DNA of 64,000 nucleotides from Clostridia bacterium. GTDB lineage: Bacteria; Bacillota; Clostridia; Oscillospirales; QAKW01. The notes under the pieces were generated by a model. That model saw nothing but the letters and a program-made list of their open reading frames with translations, did no database searches and was not told where the DNA came from. The first letter of the stretch is position 1. Every line of letters starts with the position of its first letter. Location: positions 35,179 through 99,178 of the forward strand of contig JAFTZM010000036.1 in NCBI GenBank assembly GCA_017464525.1, read 5' to 3'. The position numbers and the translations under genes are program-made. Below, one piece after another: positions 34,577 through 43,396 of the stretch.

Positions 34577-36416
34577 CGCACTTCCTCCCCAGCATGGCAT
34601 TGGCGCCGCAGCCGGTGCACCCTTCCTTGCAGTTCCGGGTGGTCTCTGCTGCATAGGCACGCAACGCTTCTTTCTTCAGATAATCCTTGGTCACACCGAT
34701 ATCGATAAAATCCCAAGGCAGGATCTCATCATAATCCCGCTTGCGGAGAGAATAGAAATTCCCATCCACCCCGGCGGCTTTGAAGGCCTGCTGCCAGCGT
34801 TCATAATTAAAATGCTCGGTCCAGGCATCCAGCTTACTGCCGCTTTTGGACACTGCTTCCAGCACCGGAGCCAGCCGGCGGTCACCCCGGGCCAGGATCG
34901 CCTCGATCATGGAGGTACGGCAATCGTGGTGGCTGAGGGAGACCTGCTTTTTCGCCACCTTACCGTAAAGATAATTCTGCTTGCGGTGCACCTCTTCCTC
35001 GCTGTTCTGCGCCTCCCATTGGAAGGGGGTAAAGGGCTTGGGAATGAAGGTAGCCAGGCTGATGGCAATATGGATAAAGCGGTTGCGCTTTTGCTTATCA
35101 GTATCGTAGAAATAGCCGATGATCTTATCGGCCATGGAATGGATAGCATCCAGATCCTCATCCGTCTCGGTGGGCAGACCCATCATAAAATAGAGCTTCA
35201 CCGAAGAATTGCCGTTTTCAAAGGCAATCCGGCAGCTGCGCTCGATATCCTCTTCGGTCACATTCTTATTGATCACATCCCGCATCCGCTGGCTGCCGGC
35301 TTCGGGAGCAAAGGTAAAGGTGGATTTTTTCACCCCGGTGATCTTGGCCGCCAGCTCCTTGGAGAAGTTGTCCACCCGCAGAGAGGGCAGAGAAAGATTG
35401 ATCCCCCGGGGCTCCGTATAGCGGATCAGCTCGTCCACCAGCTTTTCGATCTCGGGATAATCGCTGGAGGAAAGGGAGCAGAGGGAAAGCTGCTCGTAAC
35501 CGGTATTTTCCAGCAGGGTGCAGGCATCCTTTACCAAGGTATCCGCCGATTTACAGCGGATGGGGCGGAAAAGCATTCCTGCCTGACAGAACCGGCAGCC
35601 CCGGATGCAGCCCCGGAACAGCTCGATGGTCACCCGATCGTGCACCGCCTCAGTAAAGGGGATCATCTGGGTCTTGGGATAATACACCTGATCGAAATCC
35701 CGGATAATCCGTTTGCGCACCACAGCGGGCACCCCCTCCCGATTGGGAGCAAAGGAACCGATGGTACCGTCCTCCTTATAAGTAACATCATAAAGGGAGG
35801 GAACATAGAAGCCTTCCATTTTGGAGACCTCAAAAAGAAATTCTTCCCGGCTCCAGCCCTTCACACGAGCCTCTCTCAGCTTATCGGTCAGCTCTGGCCA
35901 GGCCTCCTCCCCTTCGCCAATACTGAAAATATCAAAGAAGGGGGCCAGAGGCTCCGGGTTATAGGCGCAGGGGCCGCCGCCCACCACGATATTTTTCAGC
36001 CCGGTGCGATCCTTGGCATAAAGGGGCAAGCCCCCCAACTCCAGCATATTGAGAACGGTGGGATAACACATCTCATATTGAAGGGTAAAGGCCACCAGAT
36101 CAAATTCATCCAGGGAGGTATGGCTCTCCATGGTATAGAGCTTTATGCCCTCCTCCCGCATCTTTTCCTCCATATCCGTCCAGGGCTGGAAGGCACGCTC
36201 ACACCAGGTGCCCTTTTGCTCATTCAGCACCCCATAGAGCAGCCGCAGCCCCAGATGGGACATCCCGATATCATAGATATCCGGGAAGCAAAAAGCCACC
36301 CGCACATCCACCTCGCAAAGATCCTTGACCGTCTGCCCGATCTCGCCGCCCACATACCGGGCGGGCTTTTGCACCTGCAAAAGCAGATCTCTCATATCAT
36401 CCAGATTATACGTCAT
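34569..36416 (-). CDS. TIGR03960-type radical SAM protein with B12-binding-like domain
   Basis: 615 residues. An N-terminal cobalamin-binding-like Rossmann domain (FPDIYDIGMSHLGLRLLY) is followed by a radical SAM core whose cluster motif is RGCIRGCRFCQAG (CxxxCxxC). SFTFAPEAGSQRMRDVINK is the later conserved segment. The C-terminus contains CKEGCTGCGANAM, possibly a second iron-sulfur site. Substrate unknown; in many clostridia the pair precedes rplU, but here it does not. Confidence 0.9.
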   Translation of the reverse strand: MTYNLDDMRDLLLQVQKPARYVGGEIGQTVKDLCEVDVRVAFCFPDIYDIGMSHLGLRLLYGVLNEQKGTWCERAFQPWTDMEEKMREEGIKLYTMESHTSLDEFDLVAFTLQYEMCYPTVLNMLELGGLPLYAKDRTGLKNIVVGGGPCAYNPEPLAPFFDIFSIGEGEEAWPELTDKLREARVKGWSREEFLFEVSKMEGFYVPSLYDVTYKEDGTIGSFAPNREGVPAVVRKRIIRDFDQVYYPKTQMIPFTEAVHDRVTIELFRGCIRGCRFCQAGMLFRPIRCKSADTLVKDACTLLENTGYEQLSLCSLSSSDYPEIEKLVDELIRYTEPRGINLSLPSLRVDNFSKELAAKITGVKKSTFTFAPEAGSQRMRDVINKNVTEEDIERSCRIAFENGNSSVKLYFMMGLPTETDEDLDAIHSMADKIIGYFYDTDKQKRNRFIHIAISLATFIPKPFTPFQWEAQNSEEEVHRKQNYLYGKVAKKQVSLSHHDCRTSMIEAILARGDRRLAPVLEAVSKSGSKLDAWTEHFNYERWQQAFKAAGVDGNFYSLRKRDYDEILPWDFIDIGVTKDYLKKEALRAYAAETTRNCKEGCTGCGANAMLGRKCDV

Positions 36417-36960
36417 ATCCGTTCTCCTTTATCAGAAAAAGCAAATAAATAGTTACAAAAAGTAAAGAAACATTATATCCGCTGCTTAAAAACTGCCAAA
36501 ATGCCAACCCCAGCAGCGGCAATAAAAAGCAAAGCCCGGTGATCTGCAGGATCATCCGCTGCCGATGGGGCTGGCAATAAAGGGCCAGAACGCACCGCAG
36601 CGCCCGCCCGCCATCCAGCGGCAGGATGGGCAGCAGATTCAGCAGAGCCAAAGCGCCGTTAGCAAAACAAAAGAAAGGGTGCTTGATAAAGATCAATGCC
36701 AGCAAAAGACTGGTAGCCGGCCCGGCCAGCACCGCCAAAAGCTCCCCTTTATAGGAAAGACCGTTGACGGAGAGGGCAAAGCCTTGTCCGCCACCCGCGA
36801 AACCGCTCACGCGACCGCCCAGCAGCCGGATCACCGCCATATGCCCCAGCTCATGCACCAGGGAAAATCCCACCAACCACAAGGGATCAAAAGACCCCTC
36901 GATCAACACATAGGCAGCAACTAGCAGCACCGGGAACAGAGAGATCCTAAACCGTTTCAT
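36406..36960 (-). CDS. M50 site-2-type metalloprotease
   Basis: 184 residues, multi-pass. The zinc site HELGH sits in LVGFSLVHELGHMAV, with the third ligand in LPLDGGRAL, the pattern of site-2 proteases such as SpoIVFB. Two hydrophobic segments follow. It overlaps the radical SAM gene by 11 bases and the upstream membrane gene by 14, so it is part of one operon. Substrate unknown. Confidence 0.88.
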   Translation of the reverse strand: MKRFRISLFPVLLVAAYVLIEGSFDPLWLVGFSLVHELGHMAVIRLLGGRVSGFAGGGQGFALSVNGLSYKGELLAVLAGPATSLLLALIFIKHPFFCFANGALALLNLLPILPLDGGRALRCVLALYCQPHRQRMILQITGLCFLLPLLGLAFWQFLSSGYNVSLLFVTIYLLFLIKENGYDV

Positions 36961-37240
36961 TTTGCTCCGCCAGCGCCTCGTCTACCGTTTGCTGCACATC
37001 GTTGGGTTTCTCCTGCTGAAAGACCGAAACCGCTTCATCGGCCCAGTTTTTCAGGGTATCATAGTATTTTTGAAAAAGCTCGGGGCGGGCTGTTTTAAAA
37101 TAAAAGCCCCCTGCCGCCAGAAACATCAGAACGATCAGCAGGGTGATCCATCCCGACCCTTTATTTTTCGGCGGGTGCTCTGCCTCCTGCCGCTCCATCC
37201 GGCGCAGTTCCCGCAGAGAATCTCTGTGATATTCTTCCAT
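36947..37240 (-). CDS. Hypothetical single-pass membrane protein
   Basis: 97 residues. A charged N-terminus (EEYHRDSLRELRRMERQEAEH) is followed by one membrane segment (WITLLIVLMFLAAGGFYF) and an extracellular helical tail. ATG at 37240 is preferred because AGGAG at 37250-37254 is nine bases upstream; the alternative at 37249 would have no spacing. First gene of the operon with the M50 protease; family not recognised. Confidence 0.75.
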   Translation of the reverse strand: MEEYHRDSLRELRRMERQEAEHPPKNKGSGWITLLIVLMFLAAGGFYFKTARPELFQKYYDTLKNWADEAVSVFQQEKPNDVQQTVDEALAEQNETV

Positions 37241-37317
37241 CCTCTTCATCTCCTTTTTATAAAAGGATATGAAGAACCGCTTGTCAATTATTCTTCGAGC
37301 TTACCGCCTTTGGCAGA

Positions 37318-37346
37318 ATTATAGCATAAGAACCGCACCTTTTCAA
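37318..37346 (-). promoter_or_regulatory. Promoter of the M50/radical-SAM operon
   Basis: Minus strand TTGAAA (37341-37346), 17 bases, TATAAT (37318-37323) with a TG extended -10, same pattern as the CarD promoter. Confidence 0.8.
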
Positions 37347-37472
37347 GCCTTTAACATCTACAGACGGTAGAAAAAATGGTGGAGAATTCTAATCATTGGG
37401 GGATTGATTCCAGCCCAGAACTTTTTATAATGATACTATACCGATGTCCGCCAGTTTCTGTGAGGATGCAAC

Positions 37473-38188
37473 TATGTAATCCCTGAAATGAGCGGCAATA
37501 TGCCGCCCTATAAACACGATCCCAAAACAGTGAACCATCCCATCTCCTATCGGTCGACCAACACCTCCCACCATCAGGCCGCCGCACAATCCTACCTGAA
37601 GGGCTGCGAAAGCGACCGCAGCTTACCCACCCAAGTCACAGCGCCTATGTCCGAATTTTTTGATTATGTACCCCCGGAGAATCCTGGATCCGGCAACCGG
37701 CATGGCTTTCCGCTCAGCTGCCATCCTGCACCGATCCCGATGAATGGCGCCATCCGCAGGAGGGGTTATTCTACCACCCCTACCGCATCGGCGAAAAAAG
37801 CAACAACGCCCGGATACCGAAGCTTTGCCGCCAATTTATGAAGCCCCTCTCCATTGCGGTGGCCTCTGCCAAGGGCTACCTCTGCACCATGTTTGAGGCC
37901 GAGGATCGGCTGACAGTTCACTTTTTGGCGGAGGATTACGACGTAGACATCGACCACGAGCTGGATTCCATCCGCTTTCACCGCAGCCGGGTCAACCTTC
38001 TCACCAAGATCGAACCTATCGGCATCGACGGCACCTTGCGGCTGAGCGCACCCACCGCTCCAACCGTTTACACTCCCTTCAATCGGGAACGCGCAACGGT
38101 GACCCAAAAGGGCGGCGAATACACGGTTACCCTGCCCCCAAAATGCGCCTACGTCATTTTGCATTTTCAAAAAGACCCTCTTTCATGA
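37473..38188 (+). pseudogene. Decayed gene, C-terminal part still open
   Basis: Two reading frames carry protein-like text that together would make one gene. Frame A (open from 37464) reads through MSGNMPPYKHDPKTVNHPI and PMSEFFDYVPPEN. Frame B, open from 37664 to 38188, reads GESWIRQPAWLSAQLPSC and continues to a stop inside a terminator. A shift near 37660-37680 joins them. The last 116 codons (from ATG 37838) form an intact beta-rich segment ending TLPPKCAYVILHFQK. No ribosome-binding site precedes 37838. Family not recognised. Confidence 0.6.
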
Positions 38189-38199
38189 GGGTCTTTTTG
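38168..38199 (+). terminator. Terminator of the decayed gene
   Basis: CAAAAAGACCCTC/GAGGGTCTTTTTG, 6-base loop, containing the stop codon. Confidence 0.85.
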
Positions 38200-38207
38200 A
38201 AAAACAT

Positions 38208-38236
38208 TTGACTTTTCCGCAGTTTTAGATTATTAT
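38208..38236 (+). promoter_or_regulatory. Promoter of tRNA-Arg
   Basis: TTGACT (38208-38213), 17 bases, TATTAT (38231-38236); tRNA begins 11 bases later. Confidence 0.7.
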
Positions 38237-38246
38237 TAATGCAAAC

Positions 38247-38321
38247 GCCTCCATAGTTAAACGGATATAACAAGCCCCTCCTAAGGGCTAGTTGTGAGTT
38301 CGATTCTCGCTGGGGGTGCCA
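38247..38321 (+). tRNA. tRNA-Arg (CCT)
   Basis: 75 nt with anticodon loop CTCCTAA and encoded CCA. The acceptor GCCTCCA/TGGGGGT has two G-T wobbles, including the first pair, and the D-stem is AT-rich (GTTA/TAAC). Confidence 0.88.
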
Positions 38322-38348
38322 AAGGCAGCTTCTCAGGCTGCCTTTTTA
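38321..38348 (+). terminator. Terminator of tRNA-Arg
   Basis: AAAGGCAGC/GCTGCCTTT stem, 7-base loop, T tail, immediately after the CCA end. Confidence 0.85.
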
Positions 38349-38373
38349 AATTTAAAACACGGAGGAGCTCCTT

Positions 38374-39525
38374 ATGCTTTTAATCAAAAACGGACACATT
38401 AAGACCATGGCCGGTGCAGAATACGAAAACGGATGCATTTTATCCGGGAATGACGGCAAGATCGTTGCCGTTGCAGAGGTGCTGGAGGCGCCGGAGGGGG
38501 CGACCGTTCTGGATGCCGAGGGTCGGCTGGTGACCCCCGGCTGTGTGGAGGCCCATTGCCATGTGGGGATCCACAATGCCGCCATGCGCTGGGAAGGCGC
38601 CGACTATAACGAAAAATCCGATCCCATTACCCCTCATATGCGGGCCATCGACGGCATCTACCCTCAGGATGAATACCTGGCGCAGGCCATCGAGGGGGGC
38701 GTAACCTCCGCCTGCACCGGCCCGGGCAGCGCCAATGTGGTGGGCGGCACCTTTGCCGCCATCAAGCTGGTGGGTAACCGGGTAGACAAAATGATCATCA
38801 AGGATCCCGTGGCCATGAAATGTGCCTTCGGGGAAAATCCCAAGGGCGCCTTCGGCCAAAGCAGCAAAAAAGCCCCCATCACCCGCATGGCCACCGCCGC
38901 TTTACTGCGGGAGCTGCTTTTCAAGGCAAAAAAATATACCGAAGATAAAGAAAACGGCAAAGAGCCTGGATTTGATATGAAATTGGAGGCCATGATCCCG
39001 GTCATCAAGCGGGAGATCCCCTTAAAGGCCCACGCCCACCGGGCAGATGATATTCTGACCGCCATCCGGATCGCCAAGGAATTCAATGTTTTGCTGACGC
39101 TGGATCATTGCACCGATGGCGCTTTGATCGCCGAGGAGCTGGCCGAGGAAGGCTATCCCGCCTTTATTGGGCCTTCCTTCGGCAGCAAAGGCAAGATCGA
39201 GCTGCAAAACAAAAGCTTTACCACCCCCGCCAAGCTTCATGCCGCTGGTGTGCCCATCAGCATCATCACCGATGCACCGGTAACGCCCCTGCAGTACCTG
39301 CCTCTCTTTGCAGGATTGGCCGCCCAAGCGGGGCTGGATTACGAGGAGGCCTGGAGGGCCATTACCATCAACCCCGCCAACCAGGTGGGGATCGGCCATC
39401 GGGTGGGCAGCCTGGAGCCTGGCAAGGACGCGGATATCGTGATCTGGTCGGCAGATCCTCTGACCGCTATCGGCGCCGGAGCCTATACCACGATTGTGGA
39501 CGGAAAGATCATTTTTCAGGCCTGA
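38374..39525 (+). CDS. Amidohydrolase superfamily enzyme
   Basis: 383 residues. Metal ligands of the amidohydrolase barrel: EAHCHVG (His-x-His), HAHRADD, TLDHCTDG and ITDAPVTPLQ (final Asp). C-terminal strands GSLEPGKDADIVIWS return to the small beta-domain, as in imidazolonepropionase and related deaminases or prolidases. The substrate is not clear; acyl-amino acid or imide hydrolysis are the likely classes. GGAGG precedes the ATG. Single gene with no obvious partner. Confidence 0.87.
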   Translation: MLLIKNGHIKTMAGAEYENGCILSGNDGKIVAVAEVLEAPEGATVLDAEGRLVTPGCVEAHCHVGIHNAAMRWEGADYNEKSDPITPHMRAIDGIYPQDEYLAQAIEGGVTSACTGPGSANVVGGTFAAIKLVGNRVDKMIIKDPVAMKCAFGENPKGAFGQSSKKAPITRMATAALLRELLFKAKKYTEDKENGKEPGFDMKLEAMIPVIKREIPLKAHAHRADDILTAIRIAKEFNVLLTLDHCTDGALIAEELAEEGYPAFIGPSFGSKGKIELQNKSFTTPAKLHAAGVPISIITDAPVTPLQYLPLFAGLAAQAGLDYEEAWRAITINPANQVGIGHRVGSLEPGKDADIVIWSADPLTAIGAGAYTTIVDGKIIFQA

Positions 39526-39535
39526 AACGGGCTTC

Positions 39536-39564
39536 TTGCTATTTCCTTCAGAATATGCTATAAT
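39536..39564 (+). promoter_or_regulatory. Promoter of trkA-trkH-gtrA
   Basis: TTGCTA (39536-39541), 17 bases, TATAAT (39559-39564) with a TG extended -10. Confidence 0.7.
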
Positions 39565-39608
39565 ACAAATAACGCCAGACGTTAATTTAATCAACAAAGG
39601 GTTTTGTT

Positions 39609-40964
39609 ATGAAGATCATTATTGTAGGCGGCGGCAAGACCGGTGCCACCCTTGCCCACACCCTCACAGACGAGGGGCACGATGTAACGGTCATCGACCA
39701 AAGTGCAGACCGGGTTTCCGGCATCTGCGATAATAATGACGTGATGGGCCTGATTGGCAACGGCATGAACTATTCCGCCCTTTCCGAGGCAGGCATTTCC
39801 AATGCAGATCTGCTGATCGCCGTAACCGGCTCCGATGAGCAAAATCTGCTATGCTGCCTTTTTGCCCGCAAGAATACCAAATGCGCCACCATCGCCCGGA
39901 TCCGAAATCCCATGTTTTTGGCAGAAACGGAATTCATCAAGGAGCAGGTGGGGCTTTCTATGGCCATCAACCCGGAATTAGAGGCTGCCAACACCATTTC
40001 CCGGCTGTTGCGGTTCCCCGGGGCCATCGACATCAACTCCTTTGCCAAAGGGCGGGCCGAGATGCTCACCTTCAAGGTGCCCAAAGGCTCCCTGCTGGAC
40101 GGCAAAAGCCTGACCTACATCCGTTCCAAGGTAGAAGCGAAGGTGCTTTTCTGCAGCGTGGAGCGCAGCGGAGAATGGCATATCCCCTCCGGCAACTTTG
40201 AGCTGCACGCCGGGGATAAGGCCACCATCATCATCCAACCCCGGGAGGCCCCCAAATTCTTCCGGCAGATCCGGATGGAGACCCACAGCGTGAAAAATGT
40301 TATGATCGTAGGCGGCGGCACCATCTCCTTTTATCTGGCCAAGCAGCTGCTAGACACCCGCATTTCGGTGAAGATCATCGAAATGGATGAACAGCGCTGC
40401 CATGAGCTGGCCGAGAAACTGCCCGGCGCCCTGATCATCCACGGGGATGCCTCCGATAAAAATCTGCTGCTGGAGGAGGGGATCGAATCCACCGATGCCT
40501 TTGTAGCCCTCACCGGCTTTGATGAAGAAAATGTGCTGCTTTCCCTCTATGCCAAGGAAATGGCGGACGCCAAGGTGATCACCAAGGTGGACCGGCTGAT
40601 CTTCCACGAGCTGATCGCCAATCTGGAGCTGGATAGCGTGATCTATCCCCACAATCTGACTGCCGAGGAGATCCTGCGTTATGTGCGGGCCAAGCAGAAC
40701 GCCATGGGTAACAATATCGAGACCCTTTATAAGCTGGTGGAAAACAAGGTGGAGGCGCTGGAATTCAACATCGGCGAAAATGCCCCCGGCCTTGGGATCC
40801 CTCTGCGGGAGCTGGCCTTAAAGGACAATCTGATCATCTGCGGCATCACCCGGGGCCGCCGGTTCATTCTGCCGGACGGCGATACTGCTATTCAGCCGGG
40901 AGATCAGGTGATCGTGGTAACCGGCCGCACCAAACTGAACGATTTTAAGGATATATTGAAATAA
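39609..40964 (+). CDS. trkA: Trk potassium uptake regulator TrkA
   Basis: 451 residues with two tandem RCK units, each an NAD-binding fold (IIVGGGKTGATLAHTL; NVMIVGGGTISFYLAKQL) followed by a TrkA-C ligand domain. It forms the gating ring on TrkH and senses nucleotides. The trkH start lies three bases after its stop. Confidence 0.95.
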   Translation: MKIIIVGGGKTGATLAHTLTDEGHDVTVIDQSADRVSGICDNNDVMGLIGNGMNYSALSEAGISNADLLIAVTGSDEQNLLCCLFARKNTKCATIARIRNPMFLAETEFIKEQVGLSMAINPELEAANTISRLLRFPGAIDINSFAKGRAEMLTFKVPKGSLLDGKSLTYIRSKVEAKVLFCSVERSGEWHIPSGNFELHAGDKATIIIQPREAPKFFRQIRMETHSVKNVMIVGGGTISFYLAKQLLDTRISVKIIEMDEQRCHELAEKLPGALIIHGDASDKNLLLEEGIESTDAFVALTGFDEENVLLSLYAKEMADAKVITKVDRLIFHELIANLELDSVIYPHNLTAEEILRYVRAKQNAMGNNIETLYKLVENKVEALEFNIGENAPGLGIPLRELALKDNLIICGITRGRRFILPDGDTAIQPGDQVIVVTGRTKLNDFKDILK

Positions 40965-40967
40965 GCC

Positions 40968-42452
40968 ATGAATTTTCAGATCATCTTTTACATCATCGGT
41001 TATGTACTCAAAATCGAAGGGCTGCTAATGTTTATCCCTGCCCTAGTGGGTCTGGTCTACCGGGAAAAGGAAGGGCTTTCCTTTTTGTTTCTGGCTGCAG
41101 TCATCCTGCTGATCGGCTGGCTGATCACCCGCATTAAGCCCAAAAACCAGATCTTTTACGCCAGAGAGGGGTTTGTTTCGGTGGCCCTCAGCTGGATCGT
41201 ACTCAGCCTTTTCGGCAGCCTGCCCTTCATCCTCAACGGAGACATTCCCCGCTTTGCCGATGCTTTTTTTGAAACGGTATCCGGCTTTACCACCACCGGC
41301 TCCACCATTCTGGCAGATGTGGAAGCCCTTTCCCACGCCTCCCTTTTCTGGCGCAGCTTCACCCATTGGATCGGCGGGATGGGGGTTCTGGTGTTTATCC
41401 TTTCCATTCTGCCCATTACCGGCGGCGCCACCATGCATTTGATGCGAGCAGAGAGTCCCGGCCCTCAGGTGGGCAAGATCGTGCCCAAGATCAAGGACAC
41501 CTCCAAGATCCTGTATATCATCTATACAGTAATGACCGTGGCAGAGATTCTGATCCTGATCTGCTGCCGGATGCCGGTATTTGATGCGGTGACCCTCTCC
41601 CTCGGCTCTGCCGGGACCGGCGGCTTTGCCATCCGGAATTCAGGGCTAGCCGATTATTCGGCGGTCTGCCAATATATCATCGCGATCTTTGTGATCCTCT
41701 TCGGTGTCAACTTCAACGTCTACTTTCTGCTGATCCGCCGCCATCTGCGGCAGGCGGCTCGCTGCGAGGAGGCCAGATGGTATGGCATCATCATCGCCCT
41801 TTCCACCCTGCTGATCTTTGCCAACACCCTCAAAATGTTCAGCACCGCCGAAGAAGCCTTCCGCCACGCCTTCTTCCAGGTGGGCAGTATTATTACCACA
41901 ACCGGCTACGGCACCACCGATTTTAACCTCTATCCGGAATTTTCCAAGGTCATTCTGGTGATCTTAATGTTTATCGGCGCTTGCGCCGGCAGTACCGGTG
42001 GCGGGATCAAGGTTTCCCGGATCGTCATTCTGGTTAAATCTGTATTCAATGAGCTGGCCCAGATCATCCACCCCCGCACCGTAAAAAAGGCCCGGCTGGA
42101 GGGCAAGGTGATCGACCACAGCACCATGCGGTCGGTCAATACCTATATGGCCGCCTATGTGCTGCTCTTTTTTGCCTCCTTCCTGCTGATCAGCTTAGAC
42201 AATATGGATCTTACCACCAACTTTACCGCCGTGGCCGCCACCCTCAATAACATCGGCCCCGGCCTGAATGTAGTGGGTCCGCTGGGCAATTTCAGCGGCT
42301 TTTCCGATCTGTCCAAATATATCTTCTGCTTTAATATGCTGGCCGGACGCTTAGAGCTCTTCCCCATGCTGATCCTCTTCAATCCCCAGACCTGGAAACA
42401 GCCCTTCCGGCGCAGAAAGGAGCTTCAAAATGCTGAAAAAACTACTGAATAA
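40968..42452 (+). CDS. trkH: Trk potassium transporter membrane subunit TrkH
   Basis: 494 residues. Four pore-loop regions with filter-type sequences are visible (GFTTTGSTIL, TGGFAIRNSG, TTTGYGTTD, NNIGPGLNV), and about ten membrane segments. With TrkA it takes up potassium. It overlaps the gtrA-like gene by 23 bases. Confidence 0.96.
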   Translation: MNFQIIFYIIGYVLKIEGLLMFIPALVGLVYREKEGLSFLFLAAVILLIGWLITRIKPKNQIFYAREGFVSVALSWIVLSLFGSLPFILNGDIPRFADAFFETVSGFTTTGSTILADVEALSHASLFWRSFTHWIGGMGVLVFILSILPITGGATMHLMRAESPGPQVGKIVPKIKDTSKILYIIYTVMTVAEILILICCRMPVFDAVTLSLGSAGTGGFAIRNSGLADYSAVCQYIIAIFVILFGVNFNVYFLLIRRHLRQAARCEEARWYGIIIALSTLLIFANTLKMFSTAEEAFRHAFFQVGSIITTTGYGTTDFNLYPEFSKVILVILMFIGACAGSTGGGIKVSRIVILVKSVFNELAQIIHPRTVKKARLEGKVIDHSTMRSVNTYMAAYVLLFFASFLLISLDNMDLTTNFTAVAATLNNIGPGLNVVGPLGNFSGFSDLSKYIFCFNMLAGRLELFPMLILFNPQTWKQPFRRRKELQNAEKTTE

Positions 42453-42873
42453 AGAAACGATTTCCTATCTTTTTTTCGGAATTCTGACCACCGTTGTCAA
42501 CTACGGTACCTTCTATATCTTCTATAATGCGATGGCGCTGGCCTCCACGATCGCCAATCTTATTGCCTTTGTTTTTGCGGTTATTTTCGCTTATATTGTG
42601 AATAAACTGTTTGTTTTTGAAAGCAAAAGCTGGGCTTTTGCGGTGATCGGGCCGGAGATGCTGCAGTTTCTGCTGAGCCGGATCTTTTCCTTTCTGATCG
42701 AGGAGGCCGGTCTGCTGCTGGCAGATCCGGTGCTGGATCTGGGGCGGTATACGGTGTTTACCCTCTTCGGAATTGAGGTGGACGGCGTGCTGTTGGCAAA
42801 GCTGGCTCTGGCCGTTATTGTGGTGATCCTCAATTACTTTTTCTGCAAACTAATGATCTTCAAAAAGAAATAG
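42430..42873 (+). CDS. GtrA family membrane protein
   Basis: 147 residues with four membrane segments, a GtrA-like fold: ISYLFFGILTTVVNYGTF at the N-terminus, IAFVFAVIFAYIVNKLFVF, and a C-terminal ILNYFFCKLMIFKKK. GtrA proteins help move lipid-linked sugars across the membrane for cell-surface glycosylation. Its 23-base overlap with trkH couples expression, although no functional link to potassium uptake is known. Confidence 0.88.
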   Translation: MLKKLLNKETISYLFFGILTTVVNYGTFYIFYNAMALASTIANLIAFVFAVIFAYIVNKLFVFESKSWAFAVIGPEMLQFLLSRIFSFLIEEAGLLLADPVLDLGRYTVFTLFGIEVDGVLLAKLALAVIVVILNYFFCKLMIFKKK

Positions 42874-42903
42874 AAAAACGGCTCCCCATCGGGGAGCCGT
42901 TTC
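42874..42903. terminator. Bidirectional terminator between gtrA-like and TerB-like genes
   Basis: ACGGCTCCCC/GGGGAGCCGT with an ATC loop, flanked by A and T runs. Confidence 0.88.
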
Positions 42904-42912
42904 AATTTTAAA

Positions 42913-43326
42913 TTAGTCCAGCAGCTTGCGGATGAAAGCAGTCTCTTCGCGGGAGATCTTTTCATCAACAGAAGCAACAGACAGCACCAGAGAGATGGTC
43001 TGGATCTTGATATCCTGGGAAAGATCGTCGGCAAACTTATCCACCAGATCTACCATCTTGCTGCTGTACATCTTGATGAAGGTAGAGATCTGTTCATCGG
43101 AAAGGCCCAGCACATCACGCAGGAACTGCTTTTCCTTAGCGGTAAGTACACCGTCTGCACCGATCGCAGAAAGTACGATGCTGGTCAGCATGAACATACC
43201 TTCGTGCTCGGTATCAACCTTTTTGCAGGTGGGGAGCAACTCAACGATGGAATCCTTGGCGATAGCAACCAAAGTCTCGTAATCGGCATCCACATATTTC
43301 TGCATCATTTCATTAAAAGAAGCCAT
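42913..43326 (-). CDS. TerB-like protein
   Basis: 137 all-helical residues. The two acidic helix pairs AIGADGVLTAKEKQFLRDVL and SVDEKISREETAFIRKLL match the TerB fold, whose acidic residues can bind metal. Members are found in tellurite-resistance and stress loci, but here it stands alone with its own promoter. Function unassigned. Confidence 0.75.
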   Translation of the reverse strand: MASFNEMMQKYVDADYETLVAIAKDSIVELLPTCKKVDTEHEGMFMLTSIVLSAIGADGVLTAKEKQFLRDVLGLSDEQISTFIKMYSSKMVDLVDKFADDLSQDIKIQTISLVLSVASVDEKISREETAFIRKLLD

Positions 43327-43367
43327 TTTATTATCTCCAATCTAAAAATTTGCTTATAGCATATTAA

Positions 43368-43396
43368 ATTTTAACACACCGTCTCCGCTCTGTCAA
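43368..43396 (-). promoter_or_regulatory. Promoter of the TerB-like gene
   Basis: Minus strand TTGACA (43391-43396), 17 bases, TAAAAT (43368-43373). It overlaps the end of the DMT gene. Confidence 0.7.

Noticed and set aside
33727..34708. Plus-strand open frames of 100 and 308 residues
   Set aside because: Antisense to the frameshifted small gene and the TIGR03936-type gene; no family resemblance.
34530..36452. 640-residue plus-strand open frame
   Set aside because: Antisense to the TIGR03960-type radical SAM gene, which has clear motifs.
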